This document shows positions 59,944-64,000 of a DNA stretch of 64,000 nt, piece by piece (the stretch's first letter is position 1; each line of letters begins with the position of its first letter). The DNA is from Mycolicibacterium gilvum (GTDB lineage: Bacteria; Actinomycetota; Actinomycetes; Mycobacteriales; Mycobacteriaceae): NCBI RefSeq assembly GCF_900454025.1, contig NZ_UGQM01000001.1, positions 3,596,001-3,660,000 on the forward strand, written 5' to 3'. A program made the position numbers and the translations under genes. The notes beneath the pieces are model-generated. The model worked only from the letters and a program-made list of their open reading frames with translations. It was not told the origin of the DNA and searched no databases.

Positions 59944-60662
59944 CCGGCGGCCGATTCCGGGAGGCGAGTCGGCGGCTTGGGGGCCGCGTCAGCTTTTCCC
60001 AGCTTCACATCAGCGGCGTAGAGGTCGACGTACTCCTGTCCCGACAACCGCATCAGCTCGTACATGACCTCGTCGACGACGGCGCGCTCGATGAAGCGGT
60101 TGCCGGCCAGCCCGTCGAAACGGCTGAAGTCCATGGGCGGCCCGATCTTGGCCCGGACCCGTCCGAACCGCAGTCCCTTCCCGGGCGGGTTGACCTCGTC
60201 GGTGCCGATCATCGCCACCGGGATCACCGGGACCTGGGTCTGCAGTGCAAGCCTGGCCAGGCCGGTCTTGCCCTTGTACAGCCGGCCGTCGGGCGACCGG
60301 GTGCCCTCGGGATACATCCCGAGCAGTTTGCCCTGACCCAGGATCCGCTCGGCGGTGGTCAACGCGGCCTGCGCACTGTCGGCGTCGGTGCGGTCGATCG
60401 GCACCTGGCCGACGGCGGTGTAGAACCACGCCAGGAACCGGCCCTTGACCCCGGTGCCGGTGAAGTACTCGGCCTTGGCCAGGAAGGTGATGCGGCGGCG
60501 CACCAGCAGTGGAAGGTAGAAGCTGTCCATCACCGCCAGATGATTACTGGCCAGGATCGCCGAACCGTCGGCCGGAATGTGCTCCAGCCCTTCGATTTTC
60601 GGCCGGGCGATCAAAGCCAGCAGGGGTCCGAGCAGGACGTACTTGAACAGCCAGTACCACAT
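59940..60662 (-). CDS. plsC: 1-acylglycerol-3-phosphate O-acyltransferase (PlsC-like, Rv2182c)
   Basis: The 240-residue protein has the PlsC motifs: [12 protein letters not shown] (HxxxxD, 41-46), the acceptor site [11 protein letters not shown] and [14 protein letters not shown]. It acylates lysophosphatidic acid in phospholipid synthesis. A short N-terminal helix suggests membrane association. It corresponds to Rv2182c. Confidence 0.92.
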   Translation of the reverse strand: MWYWLFKYVLLGPLLALIARPKIEGLEHIPADGSAILASNHLAVMDSFYLPLLVRRRITFLAKAEYFTGTGVKGRFLAWFYTAVGQVPIDRTDADSAQAALTTAERILGQGKLLGMYPEGTRSPDGRLYKGKTGLARLALQTQVPVIPVAMIGTDEVNPPGKGLRFGRVRAKIGPPMDFSRFDGLAGNRFIERAVVDEVMYELMRLSGQEYVDLYAADVKLGKADAAPKPPTRLPESAAG

Positions 60663-60759
60663 GGACCCTCCGGATCACCCGACCGCGGCGCGGTCAATAT
60701 GCTCTTCGACAACATTACCCACCGCAGGTGGATGCCACTACATGTGCGCCTGAGTGCTT

Positions 60760-61164
60760 CTACTCATCGATGTCGACAGGGATGTGCTGATAGCGGCCGG
60801 GCGGATCTGGTGGCGCCGGATCCGGCGATCCCGCACCGTCCGGCGGCGGGGTGTCCGGAGTCGGCGGCTCCGGCGCACCGACGGTGGCTGTGCCCGCGTC
60901 GTCCATGTCGTCGAGCATCGCCTTGAGCACCGTCAGAAGCGCGACGGAATGATCGGCGACCACCGTCAGAAGGGGGTGCTGTTCGCCGGAGATCAGCGCG
61001 GCGAGCGCGCACACCGGGCACCAGACCTGCTGGCACTGACCGGGGACGCCCGCGGACGCCTGTGCGCGCGCGGCCGCCAGCCGGATGACCGGGTCCAGTC
61101 TGTCCAGGATCGACTGCGCGAGCGCGCGCAGTTCGGGCCCGAGTTCGGGGTGCGCCCCATTCAC
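60760..61164 (-). CDS. Small Cys-containing protein with Pro-rich tail (Rv2183c-like)
   Basis: The 134-residue protein has a helical N-terminal part (LGPELRALAQSILDRLDPVIRL), a possible metal site with three cysteines (CQQVWCPVCALAALI) and a C-terminal Pro/Asp/Gly-rich tail. No family function is known. GTG at 61164 is chosen as start because it overlaps the stop of the ATPase gene (GTGA). Confidence 0.75.
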   Translation of the reverse strand: MNGAHPELGPELRALAQSILDRLDPVIRLAAARAQASAGVPGQCQQVWCPVCALAALISGEQHPLLTVVADHSVALLTVLKAMLDDMDDAGTATVGAPEPPTPDTPPPDGAGSPDPAPPDPPGRYQHIPVDIDE

Positions 61165-62420
61165 CGCGGCCACACCTCCGGATTCGGTCGAAATCGCACC
61201 GTCAGCTCGGTGCCGCGCAACTGGGCACCGATGACGGTGCACCGCCGCAACACCGATGCCAGGCGGACCCGGCGCCGCATCCCGCCGGCGCCGATGATCA
61301 GGTCGTCGTCGACCCTACCCAACGACAAGGCCGTCGGGTCCACCTGAGGTAGCTCCAACCGCAGCCGATACACCGCGTCCAGGCCGGATCCGGACTCCCG
61401 GTCGACGACCGGGCGCACCGGTCCCGGCGGCGCCGACCCGTCGCGGCGGCGGGCCGCGTCGAGCAGCTCCCCGAGCGCCTTGGGGCCGATCGGCTCGCCC
61501 GGCAGATGGGGCACCATCACCAGCGCCACATCACCGATGGCGCTGTCGAGGTCATTGAGGACCGCCTGCTGTTCGGAGATCCGTTCCGAGTACCAGTCGA
61601 AGGCCGGATGGGCGGGCAGGTTCTGGTACTCGAACGAATCGTCTTGCACCAGCACCTGATTGACGATCAGCTCGGCGACCTGCACACCCATCAGCGACAG
61701 CGCGCCCAGCGTGCGGACCGCTTCGGCGGCGACCACGCGCTCGGGAGTCATCACCAGGTGCGCGCTGACCCTCGACCCGTCGGTGAGCAGCCTGCCGAGT
61801 TCCTCGGTGCCGGCGCCGACCCGTTCCAGCAGCCCGACCACGACGGCGGTGCGCGCGTCGTCGGCACTGGACAGCCGGCGGTGGCGGGGCCAGGCCCGTT
61901 CCAGGTACAGCGCGAAGGTCGCGGGCAGTGTGAGCATCCGCATCGCATCGGCCGTCGACGCGCAGTCGACGACCACGAGGTCCCACTCCCCCGAGTCGGC
62001 GAGTTCGCCGACCTCGTGCAGGCCCAGAACCTCCTGGACGCCGGGTAGCGCCGAAAGCTCTTCGGGGGCAATGTCTCCGATGTCGGAATCGGGGAACCGC
62101 TCGGCCAGCGGTCGTGCGACCTCGAGCCAGCGGGCAGCCAGCAGCGCCAACGTGTCGAGCGCGAGCGCGTCGAGCGAACCGCCGCCGGAACCGGCCGCGT
62201 CGAGATCGGCCAGCACCCGCGTCGGCCGGCGCAGGCCCGTCGGCACGAGGCTCACGCCGAGCACGTCGCCGGTCGAGTGCGCCTGGTCGGTGGACACGAT
62301 CAGCACCCGCGACCCGGCACGGGCAGCGCGGACCGCGGTCGCGGTCGCCAGCGTCGACTTCCCTACGCCACCCTTGCCGACGAACAGACTGATGCGGGCG
62401 GCGGGACCCCGCTCAGTCAG
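61161..62420 (-). CDS. ArsA/MinD-type ATPase (Rv2184c-like), start codon non-canonical
   Basis: The protein reads as an anion-transporting ATPase-like P-loop NTPase: [17 protein letters not shown] (Walker A), [16 protein letters not shown], and [14 protein letters not shown] (switch region), with a beta-rich C-terminus ending [12 protein letters not shown]. The P-loop is encoded upstream of the first GTG at 62306. Between the upstream in-frame stop (about 62446) and 62306 there is no ATG, GTG or TTG; CTG at 62420 is the only plausible start that keeps Walker A, and it overlaps the stop of the upstream gene. If translation began at 62306, the ATPase would lack its P-loop. Confidence 0.75.
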   Translation of the reverse strand: MTERGPAARISLFVGKGGVGKSTLATATAVRAARAGSRVLIVSTDQAHSTGDVLGVSLVPTGLRRPTRVLADLDAAGSGGGSLDALALDTLALLAARWLEVARPLAERFPDSDIGDIAPEELSALPGVQEVLGLHEVGELADSGEWDLVVVDCASTADAMRMLTLPATFALYLERAWPRHRRLSSADDARTAVVVGLLERVGAGTEELGRLLTDGSRVSAHLVMTPERVVAAEAVRTLGALSLMGVQVAELIVNQVLVQDDSFEYQNLPAHPAFDWYSERISEQQAVLNDLDSAIGDVALVMVPHLPGEPIGPKALGELLDAARRRDGSAPPGPVRPVVDRESGSGLDAVYRLRLELPQVDPTALSLGRVDDDLIIGAGGMRRRVRLASVLRRCTVIGAQLRGTELTVRFRPNPEVWPR

Positions 62421-62850
62421 TCTCCACTCGCTTCTTGAGATCCTTCAGGGCCGTGTCCGTCAGCCGCCGCTCGGCTTTGCGTTTGAGCAGGCCGATCATC
62501 GGGATGACCAGATCGACCGACAGCTCGTAGGTGACGTCTGTTCCGGATCCCTTGGGCGACAGGCGATACGCCCCATCGAGGGCCTTGAGCAGCGAACTCG
62601 ACACCAGCGACCACGTCACCGACTTATGGTCGGCGGGCCACCTGTAGGCGAGCACCATGGTGTCCTTGAGCACCGCGGCGTCGAGCACCAGCCGGGCGAC
62701 CTTCGGGTAACCCTCGGCGTCGGCCTCGAGGACCTCGGTCTCCTTGTACTCGGCGACCCAGTCGGGGTACGAGCCGATGTCGGCGATGACGTCCATCACC
62801 GTCGACGGGTCGGCGTCGATATAGATGGTCTGCGCCGTCTTGTCTGCCAC
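62413..62850 (-). CDS. SRPBCC/START-type protein (TB16.3-like, Rv2185c)
   Basis: The 145-residue protein has the START/polyketide cyclase-like fold pattern: [23 protein letters not shown] at the start, a central beta-sheet and a C-terminal helix ([20 protein letters not shown]). Such domains bind hydrophobic ligands. It corresponds to Rv2185c (TB16.3). A paralogue lies immediately upstream (62923). Confidence 0.88.
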   Translation of the reverse strand: MADKTAQTIYIDADPSTVMDVIADIGSYPDWVAEYKETEVLEADAEGYPKVARLVLDAAVLKDTMVLAYRWPADHKSVTWSLVSSSLLKALDGAYRLSPKGSGTDVTYELSVDLVIPMIGLLKRKAERRLTDTALKDLKKRVETD

Positions 62851-62922
62851 TGGAGCCTTCCCCGATCTGGTCTGGTCGCTGGCCAGAAATCTACTCTCCC
62901 GACCTGGTATGCCCGCGATGCT

Positions 62923-63312
62923 TCAGGCCAACCGCGAGACCCCGACGGGCCGTCCCGCCTCAAGCGTGCGCTTCACCTCGAAGGCCATGTCCTTGCCCGC
63001 GACCCGCCGTCGATGGTTCATCTTCGGCAGGTTCATCTTCGCCAACTGCCGCGCGGCCACACCCGAGGGCTCGGCGTGCAGGAAGTAATGCACTATGACG
63101 CCATCGAGCACCTTCTCCAACCAGACCTCCATGGTCCCGGTCAGAGCGCCGGTCACCTTCCAGCGCTGCCCCGCCTCGCCCCGGTCCTCGACGACCTCCA
63201 GCCGGAGGTCCGGCCACCAGCGCGACCAGCTCGACCGGTCGGCGACCGCCTCACCGACGGCGACCGGATCGGCCGCGACGAAGGTTTCGTCGGCGATCTG
63301 GATGCTGTTCAT
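62923..63312 (-). CDS. SRPBCC/START-type protein (Rv2186c-like)
   Basis: The 129-residue protein resembles the neighbouring gene product ([19 protein letters not shown] at the start, then [18 protein letters not shown] and a C-terminal helix with [13 protein letters not shown]). Ligand unknown. The frame is open far upstream; ATG at 63312 begins the domain. It is read divergently from fadD15 with a 96-base gap. Confidence 0.85.
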   Translation of the reverse strand: MNSIQIADETFVAADPVAVGEAVADRSSWSRWWPDLRLEVVEDRGEAGQRWKVTGALTGTMEVWLEKVLDGVIVHYFLHAEPSGVAARQLAKMNLPKMNHRRRVAGKDMAFEVKRTLEAGRPVGVSRLA

Positions 63313-63408
63313 GACACAAAGCTTCACACATGCCCGGATACGATCGGGCGCGGGACGACTACGCTGTACACGGCATTGTGGCCTGTAAAGCGAGAGGGCG
63401 ATTACCCG

Positions 63409-64000
63409 ATGACTGCGCGTGAGTTCACCGTTCCGGCACCATTCACCGTCGAAGAGCGCGACAACATCGTCGGCGCCGTCTTCACCCACGAACGCGACGA
63501 TCCCGATCACGTGATCTTCCAGCGGCTGGTCGACGGGAAATGGATCGACGTCACCGCGCGGCAGGCCGCCGGGCAGATCCGCTCCGCGGCGCGCGGGCTC
63601 ATCGCCGAAGGCGTGCAGGCCGGCGATCGCGTGGCCCTGCTGTCCGCGACGCGGTACGAGTGGCCGATCCTGGACTTCGCGATCCTGTCGATCGGCGCGG
63701 TCACGGTGCCGATCTACGAGACGAGCTCGGCCGAGCAGGTCCAGTTCGTGCTGGCCGATTCCGGCGCCGTCGCCGCGATCGCCGAGACCGACGCGCACGC
63801 CGCGCACATCGAAGCGCAGCGCGACACACTGCCGGCGCTGCGCAGGATCTACGTCATCGACGGTTCCGTCCCCGCGCTCGACGAGCTCGCCGAAGCCGGC
63901 GCCTCGGTCGACGCCGCCGCCGTCGACGAGCGGGTCGCGTCCATCAGGTCGACGGACGCGGCCACGCTGATCTACACCTCGGGCACGACGGGCCGACCCA
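63409..64000 (+). CDS. fadD15: Long-chain fatty acid-CoA ligase FadD15, N-terminal part (runs off the window)
   Basis: Adenylate-forming enzyme that activates fatty acids to acyl-CoA. The visible 197 residues include [34 protein letters not shown] and the AMP-binding P-loop-like motif [11 protein letters not shown] at the window edge. Position next to the Rv2186c-like gene matches Rv2187 (fadD15). The ATG at 63409 is the first good start. Confidence 0.92.
   Translation, partial: MTAREFTVPAPFTVEERDNIVGAVFTHERDDPDHVIFQRLVDGKWIDVTARQAAGQIRSAARGLIAEGVQAGDRVALLSATRYEWPILDFAILSIGAVTVPIYETSSAEQVQFVLADSGAVAAIAETDAHAAHIEAQRDTLPALRRIYVIDGSVPALDELAEAGASVDAAAVDERVASIRSTDAATLIYTSGTTGRP

Overview
The window is high-GC actinobacterial DNA from a mycobacterium, most likely a fast-growing environmental species (Mycolicibacterium type). 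From about 28 kb to the right end the gene order follows the Mycobacterium tuberculosis Rv2143-Rv2187 block: wag31, yggT, sepF, yggS, laccase-domain protein, ftsZ, ftsQ, murC, murG, ftsW, murD, mraY, murF, murE, ftsI, ftsL-like, rsmH, mraZ, then lppM, idsA2, mptA, pknL, aroG, mptC, an acyltransferase and fadD15. Gene names there rest on this order plus visible family motifs; no database search was run.

Layout. 1-6.1 kb: an accessory block, visibly less GC-rich than the rest. It has an acyl-CoA dehydrogenase facing a rightward cluster of an HMG-CoA-synthase-like/DUF35 fusion, a thiolase, a six-helix membrane protein, orphan oxidase subunit III-like and IV-like proteins and a short-chain dehydrogenase. 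6.1-6.9 kb: no intact gene. At about 6918 the sequence enters nirB in mid-gene, so nirB has lost its FAD-binding N-terminus; nirD is intact. 8.9-11.7 kb: a TetR regulator faces a diiron-type hydrolase and a multi-helix membrane protein across a palindromic operator. 11.7-12.6 kb: an alpha/beta hydrolase. 12.7-18.5 kb: a tripartite tricarboxylate transporter (tctCBA) with a universal stress protein, facing a CitA/CitB-like two-component system. 18.5-25.4 kb: a giant secreted protein with GH18 chitinase, GH5 cellulase, CBM2 and Calx-beta modules, split by a one-base frameshift. 25.9-28.5 kb: a glutamine amidotransferase, a TIGR01777 epimerase and a truncated phosphoribosyltransferase.

28.5-49.9 kb is the leftward division and cell wall cluster. 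MurE, MurF, MraY, MurD, MurG and MurC build lipid II; FtsW and FtsI polymerise it at the septum; FtsZ, SepF, FtsQ, FtsL and Wag31 organise division and polar growth. Most neighbours overlap by 1-4 bases, which points to translational coupling. MraZ-type repeats lie upstream of mraZ.

50-64 kb carries envelope mannosyltransferases (mptA, mptC), a prenyl diphosphate synthase, the kinase PknL with its DNA-binding neighbour, class II DAHP synthase, an exoribonuclease, an acyltransferase, an ArsA-like ATPase, two START-type proteins and the start of fadD15.

The observations most worth following are the frameshifted GH18-GH5 enzyme, the HMGCS-like/DUF35-thiolase pair lacking the usual cysteine, the truncated nirB junction, the symmetric TetR operator, the two opposed MraZ-box arrays and the tandem repeat at the mraY/murD junction. 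No CRISPR array, tRNA, rRNA or intact insertion sequence was seen.
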